Source of the DNA: CAWHPS01 sp963831235
GTDB lineage: Bacteria > Fibrobacterota > OXYB2-FULL-49-7 > JAEUSG01
Direction: 5' to 3'
Assembly (NCBI GenBank): GCA_963831235.1
Contig: CAWHPS010000074.1
Coordinates: 1-29,820, forward strand
DNA: 29,820 nucleotides
This document shows, piece after piece, positions 8,538 through 15,769 of the stretch (the first letter of the stretch is position 1; each line of letters begins with the position of its first letter). The translations under genes were made by a program, and so were the position numbers. The notes below the pieces were generated by a model that worked only from the letters and a program-made list of their open reading frames with translations, had not been told where the DNA came from and searched no databases.

Positions 8538-8790
8538 TTACCTCGCCTTCTTGAACCAGATGATTATAATGAGCCAGGAAACAGGGAATATCAGAAGCGA
8601 CATGAAAAGACCAAAAGGAATTCCCAAGACCTGGATTACGGCGATGTTTTTCATGGAGGGAGTTTGGATTACCGGCTGCGCCGAGATAAAACACGAGGAA
8701 AAGGGCGAAGAGCCCGAAGTTAAGGATGGCTTTCTTTTTGATTGTTGCAGGAGGCGGGCCGGTCACGCCCGGCGGAGTCGGGTTATTCAT
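8538..8790 (-). pseudogene. Symporter small subunit, frameshifted
   Basis: Encodes the small membrane partner (DUF485/DUF4212-like size and shape) of the downstream symporter. The first frame gives MNNPTPPGVTG... then a helix (AILNFGLFALFLVFYLGAA). From about 8672 the natural continuation is in another frame: VIQTPSMKNIAV, LGIPFGLFMSLLIFP, VSWLIIIIWFKKAR, stop TAA at 8538-8540, five bases before the symporter ATG. One surplus base (a C on the + strand at 8672-8673, in a CC-GG run) explains the shift; correction would give 83 residues with two membrane helices. The ribosome binding site GGAG precedes the ATG at 8790. It could be a sequencing or assembly error, or a recent mutation. Confidence 0.8.
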
Positions 8791-8816
8791 GATTGCTCCA
8801 TTCGGATTTATTGGTA

Positions 8817-8844
8817 ATTATTTTGATGCCATTATTATTTGCAA
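8817..8844 (-). promoter_or_regulatory. Candidate promoter of the symporter operon
   Basis: On the minus strand, TTGCAA (8844-8839) is followed after 16 bases by AATAAT (8822-8817), five of six matches to the sigma-70-type -10 box. This puts a transcript start about 20 bases before the small-subunit ATG. Seen by eye only; the region is AT-rich, so chance matches are likely. Confidence 0.3.
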
Positions 8845-8989
8845 GAAGTAAATATACGTGCTAAATATCCATAGAATCAACTGTTTTGATAAAACCAGGT
8901 TTAATTGCAGTGTTTCCAAAGCATGCTTATTGTTCCATGCCTTTCTTTTTTTAAAGATAGATGATTATGAAAAAAAGCATAAATGTAAC

Positions 8990-9017
8990 TTGCCTCTTTT
9001 TTACATCAGCATATTAT
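8990..9017 (+). promoter_or_regulatory. Candidate promoter of the GT2 gene
   Basis: TTGCCT (8990-8995) and TATTAT (9012-9017), 16 bases apart. If used, transcription would begin only a few bases before ATG 9032, giving an almost leaderless message. That would fit the absence of a ribosome binding site there. Weak evidence in AT-rich DNA. Confidence 0.22.
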
Positions 9018-9031
9018 CATATATTTATTGC

Positions 9032-9946
9032 ATGTTAATAAGCATTATTGTGCCATGTTATAACCAGAAGAATACAATCAATCTTTTAATTGCCTCCCTG
9101 GAAAACCAGACTCTTACCAAGAGTGAATTCGAAGTGATTATTTCCGATGATGCTTCAACAGATGAATCAGTAGAAATCCTGAAAAACTACAAAGGGAAAC
9201 TGCAACTGGTGCCTGTTTACGCAAAAGAACACGGTGGCCGGGCAAAAGCAAGAAACAGTGCAATCAAAAAAGCCCGGGGCCAATTCATACTTTTTATTGA
9301 CGGCGATATGACAGCAGATCCTGAACTTTTGGATCAACACCTCTCCCACATTAAAAATTCACCAAACCTTGTTTGCATTGGGAAAAAGATACCATCAAAG
9401 GAGCTGCAAGACGACACTCTTTCATGGTACAGAATAACCCGCGGCGCTCATAAATGCAGGGTTCAAGAAGCCCTGCCCGCAAGATATTTTGAAACAGGAA
9501 ACACCTCAATGTCGCTTGAAATGATAAAGCGTGCGGGGCTATTCAATGAAGATTATACCTCATGGGGCGGTGAAGATGTTGAGATGGGTTATCAATTGAG
9601 AAAGACTGGGGCCATAATCTATCTGATACCTGATGCAATAACTTACCATAATCATCCTGAAACTTTGGAAGAATATATAGATAAAATTAAGAAATACGCG
9701 GGAACTGGCCTTAAAATATTACTCAAGAACCACCCGGAACAAGCGGAAAATAACTATTTCAGGTTTTTTGTTTCAGAAAATAAATTTGCTCGGTTATTCA
9801 TGAACCTTTTATTTATCGCGCCATGCTATAAAATTATTTTCTACTCAGCACGATTAATTAAAAATAGATTCATAGCATACAGGATTTATGATTACATAAC
9901 ATATTTTAATATTTATCATGGCCTGAAAGCAGACAATAATGATTAA
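9032..9946 (+). CDS. Family 2 glycosyltransferase
   Basis: Likely transfers a sugar from a nucleotide-sugar donor to an envelope glycan or other acceptor in the cytoplasm. The start at ATG 9032 (MLISIIVPCYNQ) places the GT-A fold strand right at the N-terminus; the same frame is open back to 8858, but those 58 codons look non-coding. Motifs: ISDDASTDES (38-46), the metal-binding DGD at 90-92, and the acceptor-side WGGEDVEMGYQLR (178-190). There are about 304 residues and no clear membrane helix. No Shine-Dalgarno sequence is visible. The stop overlaps the next gene by 8 bases. This gene and the next are AT-richer than the V-ATPase genes, which may indicate transfer. Acceptor unknown. Confidence 0.88.
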   Translation: MLISIIVPCYNQKNTINLLIASLENQTLTKSEFEVIISDDASTDESVEILKNYKGKLQLVPVYAKEHGGRAKARNSAIKKARGQFILFIDGDMTADPELLDQHLSHIKNSPNLVCIGKKIPSKELQDDTLSWYRITRGAHKCRVQEALPARYFETGNTSMSLEMIKRAGLFNEDYTSWGGEDVEMGYQLRKTGAIIYLIPDAITYHNHPETLEEYIDKIKKYAGTGLKILLKNHPEQAENNYFRFFVSENKFARLFMNLLFIAPCYKIIFYSARLIKNRFIAYRIYDYITYFNIYHGLKADNND

Positions 9947-10982
9947 AGACATATTATTTAGCAGCATTGCCGTGTTTTTCAAGAAGGATAAAGTCCACAA
10001 TAAACCGCGCGTCATCCAGGTGGAGCCAACCACATACTGTAACCTGAAATGTAAAATGTGCATAAGAAACGACAAAGTCATTGAGCCTCATCACATGGAG
10101 GAAAAAACTCTTCATCTTGCCGTAAAGAAACTTTCTCCTGAACAAATAGTTTTTTCCGGATCCGGCGAGCCGCTTCAAAACCCTCATCTCCCTGAAATGC
10201 TAAATTTTTGCTCCAAGCTGAAAATAAGGACCATGATTACAACCAACCTTGTTTCAGAGAAGCAGGTAATAGACAAGATATTGGGTGCGGGTATAAATGA
10301 AATAACAGTTTCGATCGATGCGCCTGACAGAAATACTTATGCAGCAATCCGCGGCAAGGCGGATTGCTTTGACACAATCATAGATAATGTGCGGTATATA
10401 AATTCGATTAAAAAGCATTTCACAGACCTTGGGTTTGAATATGTGATCATGAAGGAAAATCATGCCAAAATACCCGCAATGATTGATTTGGCCCATTCCC
10501 TGAATGTAAATCGTATTTATTTCAGAAAACTCCAGACAGAAGGTATTAAAGAAGAGCGCCGAAAGGACCTGATTGGCAACTTTGATCTCATGAACCTAAA
10601 GGACATTCTTAAAATAGCCAATTTGAAAGCTTCGAAACTTAAGATTAAAACCAACCTCAGGGAGTTATTGGTTAATTTCAATGATATTGTTGACATTTAC
10701 AGCCGTGAGGTTTCTCCTGAATCTGGAGCGTCATGTAGTTTACCATGGTTGCAGATTTTTATAGCCGCGAATGGGGATGTTTCTCCGTGTTCAGCATTGT
10801 ACACAAACAGCAATGTTAAATCAGGAAATATCATAGAGCACAGCCGTGATGAAATATTAAACGGGCCTGCCATGGTATGCATAAGGCGTGGATTTAAAAA
10901 TAAAAAACTGGCGCCGGTATGCCGTGATTGCATCCCAAGAGATTCCGGCAGACTGTTTAATTTAATCCGCTCTTTTTCCTAA
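9939..10982 (+). CDS. Radical SAM/SPASM domain protein
   Basis: Radical SAM enzyme of 347 residues. The [4Fe-4S] cluster binding motif CxxxCxxC is at Cys34, Cys38 and Cys41 (TTYCNLKCKMC), and the SAM-binding GSGEP is at 74-78. A C-terminal SPASM-type segment has CSLPW (Cys266), NGDVSPC (Cys284) and CRDC (Cys328, Cys331), enough for one auxiliary iron-sulfur cluster. SPASM enzymes modify peptides, proteins or small molecules; this one lies beside glycosyltransferases with no evident precursor peptide, so the substrate is unknown. Its ATG lies inside the 3' end of the GT2 gene (8-base overlap), which suggests translational coupling and a joint function. Confidence 0.9.
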   Translation: MIKDILFSSIAVFFKKDKVHNKPRVIQVEPTTYCNLKCKMCIRNDKVIEPHHMEEKTLHLAVKKLSPEQIVFSGSGEPLQNPHLPEMLNFCSKLKIRTMITTNLVSEKQVIDKILGAGINEITVSIDAPDRNTYAAIRGKADCFDTIIDNVRYINSIKKHFTDLGFEYVIMKENHAKIPAMIDLAHSLNVNRIYFRKLQTEGIKEERRKDLIGNFDLMNLKDILKIANLKASKLKIKTNLRELLVNFNDIVDIYSREVSPESGASCSLPWLQIFIAANGDVSPCSALYTNSNVKSGNIIEHSRDEILNGPAMVCIRRGFKNKKLAPVCRDCIPRDSGRLFNLIRSFS

Positions 10983-11025
10983 GAATATTATTTGAATCTG
11001 AAAATCTGAAATAACACTAATATTC
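10983..11025. repeat. Inverted repeat after the SPASM gene
   Basis: GAATATTA (10983-10990) and TAATATTC (11018-11025) are perfect 8-base arms, followed by CATTTTTATTG. It could be a weak terminator, but the stem is AT-only in its core and the 27-base loop is long. Nothing else was seen in the 75-base gap before the next gene. Confidence 0.22.
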
Positions 11026-11057
11026 ATTTTTATTGAAGCCGTAAAACTCCAATAACT

Positions 11058-12269
11058 ATGTTCTTGGCCGTGAAACCATTAAACAAACCTGCCTATCCCC
11101 GACATTTCGACTTAAAAAATTCAGTACTCGTCTTCGCCTTTAATTTTTATCCTCAACGCGGAGGAATACAGACATATTCGTATGAGCTTTGCCGAAACCT
11201 GCATAAACTGGGATATGTTCCCATTATACTTGCACGCGCCACCCCTGGCGACATGGAATTCGACGCAAAAGCACCGTTCACAATAATCCGAATGAAATGG
11301 ATGAACTTCCGTTACCTGCGGATTATACCCATGACCTTCTACTTTCTTTTCGCGGTGCTTCGACACAGAATAAGACTGGTGCATTGTATAAACTGGATAC
11401 CATGCGGTTTCATCGCACGAATTCTTAAACCTATTCTTTTTTATAAATATGTGATAACTTGTCATGGCGCGGAAATAACAATGGCCCGTGGAATAATGAA
11501 AAATCTGCTGTTGAATACGACCATTAAAAACTCTTCATGGCTGATAGCAGGCAACAACTATATACGCAATATCCTGCAACAGTTCAACCTTCCAAATACT
11601 CCAGTATCGGTAATCGGCTTCGGTGTGGATACTGAAGTTTTTCGTCCTGATCTTGACGCTGAATTCTTAAAAGTCAAATACAGCACACGCAGGAAAAAAG
11701 TGCTAATCACAGTAGCTGAACTTAAGAAACGCAAAGGCATCGACAAGGTCATGCAGGCCATAAGCCTTCTTGGCGATCGCGGAAAGGACATACTGTACAT
11801 AGTGGTCGGTGATGGACCGGATCGCGAACGCTTGATGGAAATCGCGAACAATTTAAAGTTGTCCGATCGTGTGGTTTTTACCGGTACTGTTTCTGACAGG
11901 GACCTTCCATATCATTATGCAATAGCTGACATCTATATCATGCCCAACCGAGAAGAAGCAAACGGCGATATCGAGGGGTTCGGCATTACATTTATAGAGG
12001 CTCAGGCAGCGGAAAAGCCTGTCATTGGCGGATTAAGCGGCGGTGTTCCTGATTCTGTGTATGACCGCAAAACCGGAATACTTGTTGATCCGTTGAATGA
12101 AAAGCAAATAGCATCAAGCATCAGTGAACTGCTGGAAAATTCCGATGAAGCCCTGACAATGGCCAAGAACGGAAGGGAGCGGGTTAGTGCGCTCTTTTCC
12201 TGGCCCACAATTACCAGCAAGACGGAAATGATTTACACAAAGGTGTTTGAAAAAGCAAAGAGACGGTAA
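11058..12269 (+). CDS. Family 4 glycosyltransferase
   Basis: GT-B fold, retaining glycosyltransferase of 403 residues, probably acting on lipid-linked or lipopolysaccharide glycans at the inner face of the membrane. The N-terminal acceptor domain has YPQRGGIQTYSYEL (31-44). The donor domain has the TVAELKKRKGID block (218-229), and the Glu-x7-Glu motif of GT4 enzymes is at Glu306 and Glu314 (EGFGITFIE), followed by the glycine-rich IGGLSGGVPDSV. No Shine-Dalgarno is visible at ATG 11058, and no better start exists downstream, since the first beta strand begins near residue 21. It ends two bases from the convergent mltG stop. Confidence 0.92.
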   Translation: MFLAVKPLNKPAYPRHFDLKNSVLVFAFNFYPQRGGIQTYSYELCRNLHKLGYVPIILARATPGDMEFDAKAPFTIIRMKWMNFRYLRIIPMTFYFLFAVLRHRIRLVHCINWIPCGFIARILKPILFYKYVITCHGAEITMARGIMKNLLLNTTIKNSSWLIAGNNYIRNILQQFNLPNTPVSVIGFGVDTEVFRPDLDAEFLKVKYSTRRKKVLITVAELKKRKGIDKVMQAISLLGDRGKDILYIVVGDGPDRERLMEIANNLKLSDRVVFTGTVSDRDLPYHYAIADIYIMPNREEANGDIEGFGITFIEAQAAEKPVIGGLSGGVPDSVYDRKTGILVDPLNEKQIASSISELLENSDEALTMAKNGRERVSALFSWPTITSKTEMIYTKVFEKAKRR

Positions 12270-12271
12270 CT

Positions 12272-13423
12272 TCATTGCCCGGCATTTTTTTCTGACATTA
12301 TACGATTGCGTGTTTCACATGCCAATTGCTTCATCTTGATGTGGTCAACCTGGTTTGAAGTAAAATAATGTTCCCAGCTTCCATCATCCTTTGCAACAAA
12401 ATAAAGCATATCCGTTTTAGCCGGATTGATTGCCGCTGAAATTGACGCCTCACCTGGATTAACAATTGGGCCTGGCGGTAGATTGGGAAACTTTCGGGTA
12501 TTATAAGGTGACTCCACCAGCAAATCCTTTTTTAAAAGCTTCTGGCCGAATTTTCGCTGAACAAAACATACCGTGGGATCCGCCCCAAGAGGCATTTTTT
12601 TCCTGAGCCTGTTGTAGAAGACTCCCGCAATCAGCACCCGTTCTGAATCAACCGCAGCCTCTGCCTCAACAATTGAAGCCATGGTAAGGATCTGGTGCCT
12701 GCTATATTTTGATGTAATGGAATTCACCTTGTAGTTCCTGGCATAAACCTCGTTTGAATGCCGTACCATCTCGCGTATTATTTCAGAAGGGCTGGCGCTC
12801 CATGGAAAGATATATGTATCAGGATAAAGATACCCTTCAAGATTTCCAGCGTCAACAGAGAGCGTTTTGGCAAAAGCGCTGTCATGTACAAGTCGAATGA
12901 ATGCGGATGAATCCATACCGATATTGCGCGACAATAAAGATGCGATTTCCCAGGATGGAAGACCCTCCGGGATCAGAACCGTATTGTTATAGACGTTTCC
13001 CTTGGCAAGATTCGACACTATTTCACTCACAGACATGCGATTGGATAACTTGTATCGTCCGGCTTTGAGTTTTCTGGTGTCTCCTTTTAGTATTGAAAGT
13101 ATTTTAAATTGCAGCGGCGAATCAATTATCCGATAATGGGTCAGCATGGAAACTATTTTTTCCAAGGTTGCCCCGCGTTCGATAATCACCACAGATTCTG
13201 TGATAGGATTCGGGTTCCGTTGCGTTGTGACGGATTTAATAAAAATGTGATACGCCACTCCCCCTGCAAGCAAAAGGAATATTATTGTAACAACAATATA
13301 TTTCAAAAACCTTTTTCCTCCGTAAAATGGATATAGAATGACATATAAAGCATACCCCATTATCATCAGGATGAAAAGTATAAGGGTTGTGAAAAGGTCC
13401 CACAACCTTCCAAGGATCCTCAT
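12272..13423 (-). CDS. mltG: Endolytic murein transglycosylase MltG
   Basis: Cleaves nascent peptidoglycan glycan strands near the cytoplasmic membrane and is thought to help end glycan polymerisation. The protein has 383 residues. A LysM-like part (about 75-140) precedes the YceG catalytic domain; the catalytic Glu is Glu253 in MASIVEAEA, and the substrate-site signature LPPGPIVNPGEASISAA lies at 315-331. The family usually has one N-terminal membrane helix, but here two hydrophobic segments (about 10-32 and 41-61) are visible. Its ATG overlaps the stop of the upstream GT9 gene by 4 bases (ATGA), so it is probably the last gene of the minus-strand glycosyltransferase group. Confidence 0.93.
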   Translation of the reverse strand: MRILGRLWDLFTTLILFILMIMGYALYVILYPFYGGKRFLKYIVVTIIFLLLAGGVAYHIFIKSVTTQRNPNPITESVVIIERGATLEKIVSMLTHYRIIDSPLQFKILSILKGDTRKLKAGRYKLSNRMSVSEIVSNLAKGNVYNNTVLIPEGLPSWEIASLLSRNIGMDSSAFIRLVHDSAFAKTLSVDAGNLEGYLYPDTYIFPWSASPSEIIREMVRHSNEVYARNYKVNSITSKYSRHQILTMASIVEAEAAVDSERVLIAGVFYNRLRKKMPLGADPTVCFVQRKFGQKLLKKDLLVESPYNTRKFPNLPPGPIVNPGEASISAAINPAKTDMLYFVAKDDGSWEHYFTSNQVDHIKMKQLACETRNRIMSEKNAGQ

Positions 13424-14589
13424 TTGTTCAAGCTTCCTTCCATCATGGTGACCGCCGATTTGAAAACTTTTTCAGGCAAAATTCCCTTAAGACATTTAAG
13501 ATTATCACATTCCGGCATTGCGCTTAAATAGTAACAGGGTCTGCATTTGCAGTTTGAAGCTGTTACAGCAAGAAACCTTCCAGGTGGTGACCACTTTTTC
13601 TCTGTTGTGGGCCCGAAAATACCAAGTGTCGGGGTTCCGACCAGTGCTGATAAATGCATTGGCCCCGTGTCATTTGATATGAAAAGATCCTGTTTTCTTA
13701 TTACCCCATAAAGCATTGGAAAAGGAGTCTGCCCTGTAATATCAAATACATTCTCCTGCCCGTAAAGCCTTATGAGTTTTTTTGCCAATTCTCTTTCAAC
13801 CGGCAAACCGAATAAAAAATAGCATGTGGGTTTGACGGCATTCAACATTTTCATGAGTTCGGCAAAATATTCAAGCGGCCACCTTTTTTCCGGCCAGTTT
13901 GGGCTCCCTCCCATCATTATGCCAACAGATATTGTCCCTGAAGGGATTTTATTTAGGAACTTACGAATAGCATCTTCTTCAGTTACTGCTATGCGAAATG
14001 AAAGCATTGTCCATTTGATTTCATCCACATCAAACGGGGCAAGCATTTCAAAGAAGAGCTTCCATTCAGGTGCATCTTTAGGCCTTGGCACTTTATTGTT
14101 ATAAAACACTGAGCGTCCAGGATAAGTTTCGAACCCGGCCGAATATGATTTACCGCAGAAAAGACCCATAATCGTCGTGAACCGGTAATAAACATCATAG
14201 TCAAGGAATACGTCAAATCGACGGCTAACAACGGAAATCATTGTTGCAACAACCTTAAAAACATGCAGAAATTCAAAAAGGCCGCGGGTGCCTGAAATGG
14301 GCAGCGTTATTACCTCGTCAATAAAACCGCTTCGCTCAAAAACAGAGGCTGTCCGGCTGCCACATAAAACCGCAATATATACTCCTGGATGCTTTTCCTT
14401 AAGCGCCTTTAGCGACAGGATTGAAAGCAGGCTGTCGCCAAAACAGCATAGCTTTATGACCAAAACCTTTTCAGGTTTTAAATGTTCAACCCTTTTTCTA
14501 GGAAATAAAATGAAATATCGGATAAGCGGCCAATATAAAACCCCAGTGAATGAATCAATAATTTTGAAAAGCCTGTTGCTTCGGACCAT
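13420..14589 (-). CDS. Family 9 glycosyltransferase (heptosyltransferase-like)
   Basis: ADP-heptose:LPS heptosyltransferase family, inverting GT-B enzymes that build the lipopolysaccharide inner core. The protein has 389 residues. Motifs: KLCCFGDSLLS (47-56) in the N-terminal domain, GGSPNWPEKRWP (227-238), and the donor-site signature FISNDTGPMHLSALVGTPTLGIFGPT (303-328; conserved Asp307, Gly309, His312). A C-terminal Cys cluster (Cys347, Cys349, Cys352, Cys361, Cys366) follows the pattern seen in many members. The precise sugar cannot be told. It sits 8 bases after the upstream GT4 gene and overlaps mltG by 4 bases. Confidence 0.9.
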   Translation of the reverse strand: MVRSNRLFKIIDSFTGVLYWPLIRYFILFPRKRVEHLKPEKVLVIKLCCFGDSLLSILSLKALKEKHPGVYIAVLCGSRTASVFERSGFIDEVITLPISGTRGLFEFLHVFKVVATMISVVSRRFDVFLDYDVYYRFTTIMGLFCGKSYSAGFETYPGRSVFYNNKVPRPKDAPEWKLFFEMLAPFDVDEIKWTMLSFRIAVTEEDAIRKFLNKIPSGTISVGIMMGGSPNWPEKRWPLEYFAELMKMLNAVKPTCYFLFGLPVERELAKKLIRLYGQENVFDITGQTPFPMLYGVIRKQDLFISNDTGPMHLSALVGTPTLGIFGPTTEKKWSPPGRFLAVTASNCKCRPCYYLSAMPECDNLKCLKGILPEKVFKSAVTMMEGSLNK

Positions 14590-14597
14590 AGTATTAT

Positions 14598-15749
14598 TTA
14601 CATTCCTGCATACAATGTTTCGATTTCATTGATTGTTTTTTGCAGAGGGAAGCGTTCTGCTATATCATCACATGCGGCCCTGCCCATTGCATTACAAACA
14701 ACTGCATTGGAAATCAACCGATGTACGGCATCTCGCATTTCATTTTCATCTCCAGGTCTGATTAGAATACCAGTTTTGTTGTTAATAATAATTTCAGATG
14801 GGCCGGCCTCGTTCATTGCAATTGCAGGTATCCCGCATAACATGGCCTCAGCCAATACTCTTCCAAAGGGTTCGAGTCTTGAAGGGAGCACAAAAATATC
14901 CGAGGCCGCAAAAACATTCTGCGGACTTTCAACATGGCCCGTAAAAACAACACGATCAGCAACACCCAATTTAACAGCATGTTCCTTGACAGAATCGAGA
15001 TAGTCTTTTTTCCAGTAAAAGGACTCTCCCATAATCACGAGCTTGCATCTATTGTCCTTCAAAAGGGGAGCGAGTGCTGAAATAAGGAACTTGAATCCCT
15101 TCCATGGAACAATTCTACCGGCTGATACAATTATCCTTTCATCTTTCCCAATACCAAGCCCAAGGCGAACATTTTCCCTTGGCTTATTTATATTCGGCAT
15201 TGGGAAACCGTTATATATGACGGAAGCCCTGGCCCGAAGGGTCCTTGGCATGGAATCAAAGACCGCCTTTGATATGCATGCTATCCTGGACTCATTCAAG
15301 GACGCCGTAATCCTGAATAACAGAGGTGAAAGCGAATAGGGGCTGAATAAATCCCTCATGTGGAACACAACCGGTATGTCAAGGCCAATGACGGCAATAC
15401 CACCCAACACATGCGACTTGGGATTATTTGTGTGAATAATGTGAGGACGGATTTCCATAACAGCTTTTCGTATGCGAAAAACCTGTCTGATGATTCCGGG
15501 ACCTTTAAGGATACCCAAAACAAGCATAAACCATAACCTGCCGCGCCTGAATCTTGACAAATCAATATCATCCGGCAGATGGCGGACTGGAATACCTTGT
15601 TCTAGTACAAGAGCGCTAAACGGCCCATTCCCAAATGTAAGAAGCAAAGGTTCGAACCGTTCTCTTGATATACTTTTGATAATATCAAGCAAAGACTTTT
15701 CTGCGCCACCCAGAGCATTTGAATAATTGAAATAAAGGATTCTTTTCAT
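14598..15749 (-). CDS. Family 4 glycosyltransferase
   Basis: GT-B fold enzyme of 383 residues. The N-terminal acceptor loop reads NALGGAEKSLLD (11-22), the donor domain begins at VSAGRIVPWKGFKFL (208-222), and the Glu-x7-Glu motif is at Glu293 and Glu301 (EPFGRVLAE). No membrane segment or signal peptide is evident. It starts 20 bases downstream of the HD-GYP gene and is closely followed by the GT9 gene. The context suggests lipopolysaccharide or other surface glycan assembly; acceptor and sugar are unknown. Confidence 0.92.
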   Translation of the reverse strand: MKRILYFNYSNALGGAEKSLLDIIKSISRERFEPLLLTFGNGPFSALVLEQGIPVRHLPDDIDLSRFRRGRLWFMLVLGILKGPGIIRQVFRIRKAVMEIRPHIIHTNNPKSHVLGGIAVIGLDIPVVFHMRDLFSPYSLSPLLFRITASLNESRIACISKAVFDSMPRTLRARASVIYNGFPMPNINKPRENVRLGLGIGKDERIIVSAGRIVPWKGFKFLISALAPLLKDNRCKLVIMGESFYWKKDYLDSVKEHAVKLGVADRVVFTGHVESPQNVFAASDIFVLPSRLEPFGRVLAEAMLCGIPAIAMNEAGPSEIIINNKTGILIRPGDENEMRDAVHRLISNAVVCNAMGRAACDDIAERFPLQKTINEIETLYAGM

Positions 15750-15769
15750 TGAAGACCGCGGAAAAGAGT

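Noticed and set aside
6889..8790. A single 633-residue symporter with an N-terminal extension
   Set aside because: The extension from residue 40 to 86 is polar nonsense, while the adjacent frame encodes a clean membrane helix and stop just before a good ribosome binding site and ATG.
8858..9031. 58-codon upstream extension of the GT2 gene
   Set aside because: The GT-A fold begins at MLISIIVPCYNQ; the upstream residues are Phe/Cys/Lys-rich with no domain match and the DNA is AT-rich, like a promoter region.
10992..11023. Promoter (TTGAAT / TAATAT) before the GT4 gene at 11058
   Set aside because: Spacing of 20 bases is too long for a standard promoter.
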